From contig NZ_JAPVQY010000065.1 in NCBI RefSeq assembly GCF_027257875.1, forward strand, positions 1 to 44,774: a stretch of 44,774 nucleotides of DNA, written 5' to 3'. The DNA comes from Burkholderia sp. IMCC1007. GTDB lineage: Bacteria; Pseudomonadota; Gammaproteobacteria; Burkholderiales; Burkholderiaceae. This document shows, piece after piece, positions 18,377 to 25,311 of the stretch. The position numbers and the translations under genes were made by a program. The notes beneath the pieces were generated by a model. The model was not told where the DNA came from and did not search any database. It saw only the letters and a list, made by a program, of their open reading frames with translations. Positions within the stretch are counted from its first letter, which is position 1. The number at the start of each line of letters is the position of its first letter.

Positions 18377-19272
18377 CAGAAATATCCCTCCTGTTTCTTC
18401 TTTTCCATCGAACCGGCCGAATCGCTGTCGATCAGCCGTCCCTGGCGCTCGGACGTGCGCGTGTCGCGCATCTCCCGCAGGATGTCGTCGAGCGATGTCG
18501 CGTCGCTGTCGATCGCGCCCGTCAGCGGATAGCAGCCGAGCGTGCGAAACCGCACCCGGCGCATCTGCGGCACTTCGCCGTCACGCAGCGGCAGGCGTTC
18601 GTCGTCGACCATGATCAGCGCACCGTCGCGTTCGACGACGGGCCGTTCCTTCGCGAAGTAGAGCGGCACGATCGGAATGTCGTGAAGCCGGATGTACTGC
18701 CAGATGTCCAGCTCGGTCCAGTTGGAAATCGGGAATACGCGCAGGCTTTCGCCGTTGCGCTTGCGTGCGTTGTACAGCGACCAGAGCTCGGGCCGCTGAC
18801 GCTTCGGATCCCAGCGGTGCTGCTCCGAGCGCAGCGACACGATGCGTTCCTTCGCACGCGATTTCTCCTCGTCGCGGCGCGCGCCGCCGAACGCGGCGTC
18901 GAAGCCGTAGTGGTCGAGCGCCTGCTTGAGCCCCTGCGTCTTCCACACGTCGGTGTGCACGGCCGAGCCGTGCGTGAACGGATTGATGTCGTTCGACAGG
19001 CCGTCGGGATTCACGTGCACGCGCAGGTCGAGACCGAGGCGCTCGGCGGTCGCGTCGCGAAACGCGATCATCTCGCGGAACTTCCACGTCGTATCGACGT
19101 GCAGCAGCGGAAAGGGCGGCTTCGCCGGGTAGAACGCCTTCATCGCGAGATGCAGCATGACCGAGCTGTCCTTGCCGATCGAATAGAGCATCACCGGGTT
19201 TTCGCTTTCGGCGACCACCTCGCGCATGATGTGGATGCTTTCGGCCTCCAGTCGCTCCAAGTGGGTCAACAT
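18376..19272 (-). CDS. cysD: Sulfate adenylyltransferase small subunit
   Basis: 298 residues, full length for CysD. The PP-loop motif SIGKDSSVMLHLAMKAFYP is at about residues 31-49, and the family ending DRQGRLIDSD...KKKQEGYF is intact. It is the catalytic subunit that adenylylates sulfate, driven by CysN GTP hydrolysis. The gene is first of cysD-cysNC-luxR on the minus strand and diverges from the DUF1214-sulfotransferase operon, sharing a 212-base promoter region that contains a 19-bp inverted repeat. GGAGAC stands about 6 bases before the ATG. This is probably a second cysDN set beside the assimilatory one expected elsewhere in the genome. Confidence 0.96.
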   Translation of the reverse strand: MLTHLERLEAESIHIMREVVAESENPVMLYSIGKDSSVMLHLAMKAFYPAKPPFPLLHVDTTWKFREMIAFRDATAERLGLDLRVHVNPDGLSNDINPFTHGSAVHTDVWKTQGLKQALDHYGFDAAFGGARRDEEKSRAKERIVSLRSEQHRWDPKRQRPELWSLYNARKRNGESLRVFPISNWTELDIWQYIRLHDIPIVPLYFAKERPVVERDGALIMVDDERLPLRDGEVPQMRRVRFRTLGCYPLTGAIDSDATSLDDILREMRDTRTSERQGRLIDSDSAGSMEKKKQEGYF

Positions 19273-19361
19273 CGTTCGTCTCCTTGTTTCATGCCGGCGC
19301 CGCGCGACATGTGCGGCGTTTCATGCATGAAGCCAAGGTATCGAGTGCAGGGCGTCCCGCT

Positions 19362-19430
19362 CTTCGTCCGGGTGGACTAAACCGGCACGCGGCGGTGGAG
19401 CGGATCTTTCCTTAGTCCACCCGGACGAAG
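19362..19430. promoter_or_regulatory. Perfect 19-bp inverted repeat in the cysD/DUF1214 divergent promoter
   Basis: Left arm CTTCGTCCGGGTGGACTAA (19362-19380) and right arm TTAGTCCACCCGGACGAAG (19412-19430) are exact reverse complements, separated by 31 bases. Each arm is one box read toward its own gene: the left lies 90 bases upstream of the cysD start and the right 55 bases upstream of the DUF1214 start. Arm centres are 50 bases apart, near five helical turns. There is no T-run or tight loop, so a paired activator operator fits better than a terminator. Confidence 0.8.
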
Positions 19431-19484
19431 TGGCGCGCGGCGGTGGCGCTTAAGGTGAGCGCTCGACCATCGGCGGAGACGAAC

Positions 19485-20594
19485 ATGACGGACGACACAC
19501 GTGCCACGCAATTGCTTTCGGGCCAGACCTGGGCCGATTTCTGCGACACCCTGAAGCGCAGCGGGCAGCAGATCCTGCGCGCCGACGCGCCGGACGATCC
19601 GCTCACGCGGGCGGAAGGCTTCCGCTACCTGAGCCGGCTGATGCGCATCGCGCTCGAAATGCACGTCGAGTTCGCGGACGGCGCGTGGCCCGGCTTCTTC
19701 TCGCCGTCGCACGAGACCGCGAAGATCGGCGCTGACAATCCCGACAACCTGTACCAGTACGCACGCGTCGACGGCCGTTGCGACTATCGCGTGACGGGGC
19801 GGCGCGGCACGGTCGCGTACCTGAGCTTCGGCACGCAGAAAGGCGGCTACGAGACGGACGGCAAGATGCTGCAGACGGGCTTTCTCGATGCGAAGCAGCT
19901 CGAGGTCGCGCCGGACGGCAGCTTCGAGATCGTGCTGAGCGAGACGCCGCGCGCGGGCAACTGGGTGCGCATGGAGCCCGGCACGAACGCGTTGTTGGTG
20001 CGCCAGACCTTTCTCGACCGGCGCGCGGAGACGCCCGCGCAACTGAAGATCGAGCGCATCGGCGCACACGACCGGCCGGCGCCGCTCGATCCGCTCGCGC
20101 TGCAACGCGGCCTCACGCGCGCCGCGCAGTTCGTCGAGCAGACGTCGAAGCTGTTCGCGGACTGGGCCGCGAGCTACGGGTCGCACGTGAACGCGCTGCC
20201 GCCCGCCGACCAGGCGCTGTGCCAGTCGGTCGGCGGCGACCCGAACATCTACTACTACCACTCGTGCTGGTCGCTGGCCGACGACGAAGCGCTCGTGATC
20301 GACGTCGACACGGTGCCGGACTGCGATTTCTGGAACGTACAACTGAACAACTACTGGATGGAGTCGCTGGACTACCGGCACTTCGACATCTGCGTGAACA
20401 AGCACAGTGCGCGGCGGAACGCCGACGGCGGCGTGACGGTGGTGGTCGCCGCAGCACGGCCGGGCGACGCGAACTGGCTCGATACGGCCGGGCATCGCAC
20501 GGGCACGATCTGCTGGCGCTGGGTCGGCGCCGCGCAGCCGGTGCATCCGCGCACGCGCGTCGTGAAGCTCGCTGCGCTGAAGGAGGCCGCATGA
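19485..20594 (+). CDS. DUF1214 domain protein
   Basis: 369 residues. The C-terminal half carries the DUF1214 fold signature, seen in YYYHSCWSLADDEALVID and CDFWNVQLNNYWMESLDYR, with a final RVV segment. The N-terminal part is helical (LSRLMRIALEMHVEFAD). No catalytic activity is established for this family. The ATG at 19485 is preferred over one 14 codons upstream because GGAG stands 8 bases before it and the upstream codons fall beside the operator. It heads an operon: its stop overlaps the sulfotransferase start (ATGA). Repeated association of DUF1214 with sulfotransferase and SDR genes in steroid/terpenoid-handling bacteria is my recollection, not something shown here. Confidence 0.85.
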   Translation: MTDDTRATQLLSGQTWADFCDTLKRSGQQILRADAPDDPLTRAEGFRYLSRLMRIALEMHVEFADGAWPGFFSPSHETAKIGADNPDNLYQYARVDGRCDYRVTGRRGTVAYLSFGTQKGGYETDGKMLQTGFLDAKQLEVAPDGSFEIVLSETPRAGNWVRMEPGTNALLVRQTFLDRRAETPAQLKIERIGAHDRPAPLDPLALQRGLTRAAQFVEQTSKLFADWAASYGSHVNALPPADQALCQSVGGDPNIYYYHSCWSLADDEALVIDVDTVPDCDFWNVQLNNYWMESLDYRHFDICVNKHSARRNADGGVTVVVAAARPGDANWLDTAGHRTGTICWRWVGAAQPVHPRTRVVKLAALKEAA

Positions 20595-21784
20595 ACGCAT
20601 CGCTCGATCCGATCCGCGCGCAGCTCGACGCCGACGGGCTGATCGCCGAGGCCGTGTCGCGCGCGGGCGGGCTCACCGCGTTCGGCGCCGGCCCGTATCG
20701 CGAGGCGCTCGACGTGATGTGCGCATCGCTGATCGACGAGGCGAAGCTGTCCGCGCGCGGCGCGCAGATGATGCGCGAGAAGCTCGTCGGCCAGCTCGTG
20801 AACCGGCTCGTCGTCGAGGATTACTTCCGCCGCCATCCGGAGATCGCCGACATCGAGATCGACGATCCGCTCGTGATCGTCGGGCTGCCGCGCACCGGCA
20901 CGACGCTGCTGCAGCGGCTGCTCGCCGTCGATGCGCGGTTTCATTCGGCCGCGTGGTGGGAAACGCGCTATCCGGCGCCGCTCGCCGGCGAGACGCTCGA
21001 CGCGCCGACCGTGCGCATCGCGCGCGCGCAGGCCGAGGTTGCGATGATGATCGACTGCATTCCGCAGATCCTGACGATCCATCCGCTCGACGCGATGCTC
21101 GCTGACGAGGAATTCATGCTGATGGAGCACTCGTTCGTGTGCGCGATGGATTCGTACGCGAACGTGCCGCGCTACACGGCGTGGCTCGCGACGCAGGACC
21201 TGACGCCGGTCTATACGTACCTGAAGCGGATGCTGCAGTTCCTGCAGTGGCAGAAGGCGCGGCGCGGCGTCGCGCCGGCCGCGCGCTGGCTGTTGAAGAC
21301 GCCGCAGCACCTGCACGCGCTCGACGTGCTGTGCCGCGTGTTTCCGCGTGCGCAGGTCGTGCTCACGCACCGCGATCCGGCGCAGACGATTCCGTCGATG
21401 GCGAGCATGGCGCACACGCTGTGGCAGATGTATGCGGACGACCCGGACCCGCTCGCGGTCGGCGCGCAGTGGAACGCGGGGATGGCGCGCGCGATCGGTG
21501 CCGCGATGGCCGCGCGCGACGCGCTGCCCGCCGACCGGTTTCTCGACGTGCGTTTCGAGGACACCGTATCGAATCCGCTCGGTGTCGCCGAAGCCGTGTA
21601 CCGCTTCGCGGGGATGCCGCTCGATGCGGCGCAGCGCGCGGCGATGACGGACTGGCTGGCGCGCAACGGCCGCGACAAGCGTGCGGCGCACGACTATTCG
21701 ATCGCGCGCTTCGGCTTTACCGATGCGCAACTCGCGCACGACTTCGCCGCGTATCGCGCGCGGCACCTGCAGGCGGCCGGCTGA
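20591..21784 (+). CDS. PAPS-dependent sulfotransferase family protein
   Basis: 397 residues, PF13469-type sulfotransferase. The 5'-phosphosulfate loop VGLPRTGTT is at residues 97-105. The 3'-phosphate site is seen in VVLTHRDPAQTIPSMASMA near residues 253-271, with the usual Arg and Ser, and LLKTPQHLHALDVL lies just before it. It should transfer sulfuryl from PAPS to a hydroxyl acceptor. The start ATG overlaps the previous stop by 4 bases, so translation is coupled. The divergent cysD-cysNC provides its donor. The acceptor is unknown; the SDR, SRPBCC and NTF2-like neighbours hint at a small hydrophobic or polycyclic molecule. Some family members in catabolic clusters may not act as true sulfotransferases. 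Confidence 0.9.
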   Translation: MNASLDPIRAQLDADGLIAEAVSRAGGLTAFGAGPYREALDVMCASLIDEAKLSARGAQMMREKLVGQLVNRLVVEDYFRRHPEIADIEIDDPLVIVGLPRTGTTLLQRLLAVDARFHSAAWWETRYPAPLAGETLDAPTVRIARAQAEVAMMIDCIPQILTIHPLDAMLADEEFMLMEHSFVCAMDSYANVPRYTAWLATQDLTPVYTYLKRMLQFLQWQKARRGVAPAARWLLKTPQHLHALDVLCRVFPRAQVVLTHRDPAQTIPSMASMAHTLWQMYADDPDPLAVGAQWNAGMARAIGAAMAARDALPADRFLDVRFEDTVSNPLGVAEAVYRFAGMPLDAAQRAAMTDWLARNGRDKRAAHDYSIARFGFTDAQLAHDFAAYRARHLQAAG

Positions 21785-21823
21785 TGGCACGCCGCGAGAC
21801 GAACGACAACCAGGAGACAACCC

Positions 21824-22615
21824 ATGTTGCTGAAAGACAAGATCGTCGTGATTTCCGGGATCGGGCCGGGGCTCGGTGTGAAGCTTGCGGTCGAGGCGGC
21901 GCGCGAAGGCGCGCGCGGCGTGGTCGTCGCGGCACGCACGATGGAAAAGCTCGACGCTGCCGAAGCGCGGATCCGCGAACTGGGCGTCGCGTGCGACGTG
22001 CTGAAGGTGCGAACCGACATCGCCGAGCGCGCCCAATGCCGGCAGCTCGCGACGCAGACGATCGAGCGGTTCGGCCGGATCGACGCGCTCGTGAACAGCG
22101 CGTTCGTGCACGGCACGTTTCCGGAGCCGATCGAGGAGGCCGATCTGGACGGCTGGCGCGCGGTGTTCGACACCAACGTGTTCGGGACGATGACGCTCAC
22201 GCAGGAAGTCGTGCCGCACATGAAGCGGCAGAAGCGCGGCGCGATCGTGATGATCAACACGCAGGCGACCCGCAAGCCATTTGCAGGGGAGTCAGGCTAC
22301 GCTGTATCGAAGGGCGCGCTCGCCGTTGCGGCAAAATACCTGGCGCGTGAGCTCGGCGTGCACGGCATCCGCGCGAACAGCATCCACATGGGCTGGATGT
22401 GGGGCGTGCCGACGCAGACGTATTTCCGGCAGGCCGCGGCCGAGTACGGGATGACGGAAGACGAGATCATCGCGCCGATCGCGTCGAACATCGCGCTCGC
22501 GAAGCTGCCGACCGACGACGACTGCGCGCGCGCGGCACTGTTCCTTGCGTCGGATTACGCGAACGCCGTGACCGGTGCGACGCTCGATGCGAACGGCGGC
22601 GATTTCATGCCCTGA
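21824..22615 (+). CDS. Short-chain dehydrogenase/reductase
   Basis: 263 residues, classical SDR. The dinucleotide-binding glycine pattern is ISGIGPGLG (residues 11-19, a TGxxxGxG variant) and the active-site pair is YAVSK near residues 161-165, with a typical C-terminal GATLDANGGDFMP. A catalytic Ser is not obvious at the usual position: NTQAT stands where SS is normal, so a Thr may serve. This substitution makes the activity worth checking. The gene follows the sulfotransferase by 39 bases, with GGAGAC in its ribosome binding region, and precedes the DHH gene by 16 bases. It is likely to oxidise or reduce the hydroxyl that is sulfated, or a product of desulfation; inference only. Confidence 0.9.
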   Translation: MLLKDKIVVISGIGPGLGVKLAVEAAREGARGVVVAARTMEKLDAAEARIRELGVACDVLKVRTDIAERAQCRQLATQTIERFGRIDALVNSAFVHGTFPEPIEEADLDGWRAVFDTNVFGTMTLTQEVVPHMKRQKRGAIVMINTQATRKPFAGESGYAVSKGALAVAAKYLARELGVHGIRANSIHMGWMWGVPTQTYFRQAAAEYGMTEDEIIAPIASNIALAKLPTDDDCARAALFLASDYANAVTGATLDANGGDFMP

Positions 22616-22631
22616 GGAGAATTAACGGATC

Positions 22632-23612
22632 ATGCGGGAAAACCATCAGGGTCGGCATTTCTTCGCGTTCAACGGCGACGCCGACGGCCTGTGCGCGCTG
22701 CAGCAACTGCGGCTCGCGGAAGGGGCGTCGGGCACGCTGGTGACGGGCGTGAAGCGCGACATCAAGCTGCTCGAGCGGATCGATGCGCGAGCGGGCGATC
22801 GCGTGACCGTGCTCGACGTGTCGCACGACCAGAATCGCGACGCGTGCGCACGGCTGCTGCGCGGCGGCACGGCGGTCCGCTATTTCGATCATCACTTCGC
22901 CGGTGGATTGCCGGGCGATGCGCATTTCGACGCGTACATCGACACGGCGGCCGACGTCTGCACGAGCGCGCTCGTGAACCGCTATCTCGACGGCCGGCAC
23001 GTGCGCTGGGCGATCGTCGCGGCGTTCGGCGACGAACTGCCGGCGCTCGGCGACGCGCTCGCGCGCGAGCACGGCGTCGACGAAGCCGAACGCGGTACGC
23101 TCGCCGAGCTCGGGCTCTATCTGAACTACAACGCATACGGCGAGTGCGTCGACGATCTGCATTTCGATCCGGCCGTGCTTGCCGACGCGATGCTGCCGTG
23201 CGCCGATCCGCTCGATTTCGTGCACGGCACGCCGGTGTTCGCCGCGCTGCGCGACGGTTACCGCGACGACATGGCGCTTGCGTGCGCGCTGGCACCGCTG
23301 CGCGACGTGCCGGGCGCGACGCTGATCAGGATGCCCGATCATCCTTGGGCGCGGCGCGCGACGGGCATGCTCGCGAACGAGCGGATGCGCAACGCGCCGC
23401 ATGCGGCGCTCGCGGTGCTGTCGCCGTGTGCGCAGGGCGGGTTGGTCGTCAGCGTGCGCGTGCCCGACGGCCGACCGCTCGGCGCGGACGAGTTCTGCCG
23501 CGGGTTTCCGACCGGCGGTGGGCGCAAGCGCGCGGGCGGCATCAACCACCTGCCGGAAACCGAGTTCGACGCTTTCGCCGCGCGCTTCGAAGCGGCATTC
23601 CGTCTCGACTGA
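22632..23612 (+). CDS. DHH-family phosphoesterase
   Basis: 326 residues. The DHH superfamily motifs are FNGDADG (13-19, motif I), DVSHDQNRD (about 58-66), FDHHFAGG (85-92, DHH motif) and a C-terminal DHHA1-like GGGRKRAGG near residue 295. The domain order is DHH then DHHA1, as in NrnA-type nano-RNase/pAp phosphatases, though this copy is divergent and somewhat shorter in the linker. GAGGAGAATTAA precedes the start and the SDR stop is 16 bases upstream, so it is the fourth gene of the operon. Because sulfotransferases release pAp, which inhibits them, a pAp phosphatase is the attractive role. The family also includes other phosphoesterases, so this is a hypothesis. Confidence 0.85.
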   Translation: MRENHQGRHFFAFNGDADGLCALQQLRLAEGASGTLVTGVKRDIKLLERIDARAGDRVTVLDVSHDQNRDACARLLRGGTAVRYFDHHFAGGLPGDAHFDAYIDTAADVCTSALVNRYLDGRHVRWAIVAAFGDELPALGDALAREHGVDEAERGTLAELGLYLNYNAYGECVDDLHFDPAVLADAMLPCADPLDFVHGTPVFAALRDGYRDDMALACALAPLRDVPGATLIRMPDHPWARRATGMLANERMRNAPHAALAVLSPCAQGGLVVSVRVPDGRPLGADEFCRGFPTGGGRKRAGGINHLPETEFDAFAARFEAAFRLD

Positions 23613-23682
23613 CCCGAAGGCCCGAGACGCGCGCGCCGTGTGCAGCGATGCCTCGGCGCGCGCTTCGTGCAGCGGTGCGGAT

Positions 23683-24135
23683 TCAACCGGTTGCATCCGC
23701 CAGCACGGCGGGCACGTTGTGGCCGTAGCAACGCTCCTCGACACGCTCGGCAATGCGCCAGCCCCGCGCGGTGCGCACGAACCGATCGACGTACCAGAGC
23801 CCGAGAAACATCACCTGCGTGCCGCCGTCGGGCAGCACGACTTCCATCGGATTGAAGCAGACCGTGCGGCCGCGCGCGGTGTCGCCGTCGAGCGTGATCG
23901 ATAGGTTGCCGACCATGTGCTGGTACTGCGGAAACTGCGGCAGCGCGGTACGCAGCCACGCCTTCACGTCCGGATACGCGCCGGCGATGCCGCCCATCGC
24001 GCGATAGTCGATCGCGGCATCGTGCGTGAACACCGCATCGAGCGCATCGAAGTCGCGCGAGTCGACCGCGCTCGAATACGCGACGATCAGTTCGCGGATG
24101 TCGTGATGATCGGAGAGGGTCTGTAAATCGGGCAT
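23683..24135 (-). CDS. NTF2-like (SnoaL-type) protein
   Basis: 150 residues with the cone-shaped NTF2 fold: an N-terminal helix IRELIVAYSSAVDSRDFDALDAVFTHDA, then VVLPDGGTQVMFLGLWYVDRFVRTARGWRIAERVEER. SnoaL-like proteins include ketosteroid isomerases, limonene epoxide hydrolases, polyketide cyclases and dehydratases; a Tyr-19 and Asp-type pocket is possible, but the reaction cannot be called. The ATG at 24135 has GGAG about 9 bases upstream and follows the SRPBCC gene by 13 bases on the minus strand. The gene converges on the DHH gene, leaving 70 bases between them. Confidence 0.85.
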   Translation of the reverse strand: MPDLQTLSDHHDIRELIVAYSSAVDSRDFDALDAVFTHDAAIDYRAMGGIAGAYPDVKAWLRTALPQFPQYQHMVGNLSITLDGDTARGRTVCFNPMEVVLPDGGTQVMFLGLWYVDRFVRTARGWRIAERVEERCYGHNVPAVLADATG

Positions 24136-24148
24136 CGGCCGTGCTCCG

Positions 24149-24628
24149 TCACGCGCGCTTGCGCCGGCGCGCCGCATGCAGCGCTTCCGCGCGCTGCTTC
24201 ACGTCCCGCGCGCACTGGTCGAACCCCTGTTTCACCCAGCCACCGTGTTCGCGCATGATCGTTTCCGCGTTGAGCCCGAGGAACTGGTCGGTCGTGAAGT
24301 AGCGGCAGCGCTCGGCGCCGTCGGCTTCGATGTACTGGTCGCGGCGCGCGGCGTCCTTGTTGTCGTCGGTCGGGCGCTGTTCCCATGACAGCAGGCGTTC
24401 GGACTCGCACGCGACGAGGATTTCGTTGACCGGAATCACGGTGTCGGTGCCCGGAATGCGCACCTGCATGTACACGAAGTCGCCGATCCGGCCGGTCGTT
24501 TCGAGGCCGACGCAGAACGTGTTCCATTCGCCGTAGCGCGGGAAATCGGTCAGCACTTCCCAGACGACGGAAGCGGGCGCGTCGATGTCGACGGTGATCG
24601 AGGTGACGAGATTGGCTGGTTTGGTCAT
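24149..24628 (-). CDS. SRPBCC (START-like) domain protein
   Basis: 159 residues. The SRPBCC signature is clear: SITVDIDAPASVVWEVLTDFPRYGEWNTF at residues 10-38, then a beta-rich barrel and a long C-terminal helix. These are hydrophobic-ligand binding proteins or aromatase/cyclases. An Arg/Lys-rich tail (RRRKRA) ends the protein. It is the first gene of a two-gene minus-strand unit with the NTF2-like gene, and its upstream DNA contains a copy of the box found between cysD and DUF1214. The ligand is unknown; together with the sulfotransferase and SDR it suggests a hydrophobic small molecule. Confidence 0.85.
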   Translation of the reverse strand: MTKPANLVTSITVDIDAPASVVWEVLTDFPRYGEWNTFCVGLETTGRIGDFVYMQVRIPGTDTVIPVNEILVACESERLLSWEQRPTDDNKDAARRDQYIEADGAERCRYFTTDQFLGLNAETIMREHGGWVKQGFDQCARDVKQRAEALHAARRRKRA

Positions 24629-24809
24629 GGCGGGTATCGGGTGAGATTGACGAGAGGGCGGGGACGCGAGTGCGCGCCGTGGTCGCCGGCGCGGCACGTG
24701 CGGGCAGCGCGGATATGCGGTGCGATGCGTGGCGTCCGTCAGCGGCCGGCGTGTGCCGCGCATCGCGGCGAACCCGACATCGAGCGTAGGCCCGTGCGGG
24801 CGGGGGAGA

Positions 24810-24827
24810 ATCGTCGGAATGGACTAA
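24810..24827 (-). promoter_or_regulatory. Sulfation-regulon box upstream of the SRPBCC gene
   Basis: Read on the minus strand: TTAGTCCATTCCGACGAT. It matches the DUF1214/cysD box TTAGTCCACCCGGACGAA at 14 of 18 positions, extended by identical CC 5' of it in the DUF1214 copy. It has the same orientation relative to transcription as the other copies and lies 182 bases upstream of the SRPBCC start. Confidence 0.6.
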
Positions 24828-24846
24828 GGCGTTTCACCGGGCCGGC

Positions 24847-25199
24847 GATTGGGAGATTGGGAGATTGGGCGATTGGGCAATCTGACGATCCGATCGATCC
24901 GGCGATCCGGCGATCCTGCGATCCGGCGATCCGGCGATCCGGCGATCCGGCGATCCGGCGATCCGGCGATCCGGCGATCCGGCGATCCGGCGATCCGACG
25001 ATCCGACGATCCGACGATCCGACGATCCGACGATCCGACGATCAGGCGATAGACCGATAGACTGATAGACCGATAGACCGATAGACCGATAGACCGATAG
25101 ACCGATAGACCGATAGACCGATAGACCGATAGACCGATAGACCGATAGACCGATAGACCGATAGACCGATAGAGCGATTCGGCGATTGACCGATTGCGC
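24847..25199. repeat. Octanucleotide minisatellite, about 43 GAT-units
   Basis: A continuous 8-bp array. From 24896 to 25199 there are 38 successive units, every one starting with GAT and exactly in register: 12 GATCCGGC (one GATCCTGC), 6 GATCCGAC, 1 GATCAGGC, 15 GATAGACC (one variant), 1 GATAGAGC, then GATTCGGC, GATTGACC, GATTGCGC. Before it are 4 GATTGGG(A/C) units, one AATCTGAC and a 9-base slip unit. It is intergenic, between the SRPBCC and phrB genes. Reading frames through it are low-complexity artefacts. Confidence 0.97.
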
Positions 25200-25311
25200 G
25201 ACGTCGGTAAGCGACACCTGCACGCCCATCGCATGCGCTCCTGACATCGACATCGCGCGACCCTGCCGCGACAATACGCGTCACTTTTCCATTTCCTGCC
25301 GCGAGGTCTCT

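Noticed and set aside
19362..19430. Transcription terminator or insertion-sequence end
   Set aside because: The 31-base loop, lack of T-run and absence of transposase or target duplication do not fit; recurrence of the half-site at another promoter favours an operator.
24847..25199. CRISPR array
   Set aside because: Units are 8 bases with no unique spacers and no cas genes nearby; it is a minisatellite.
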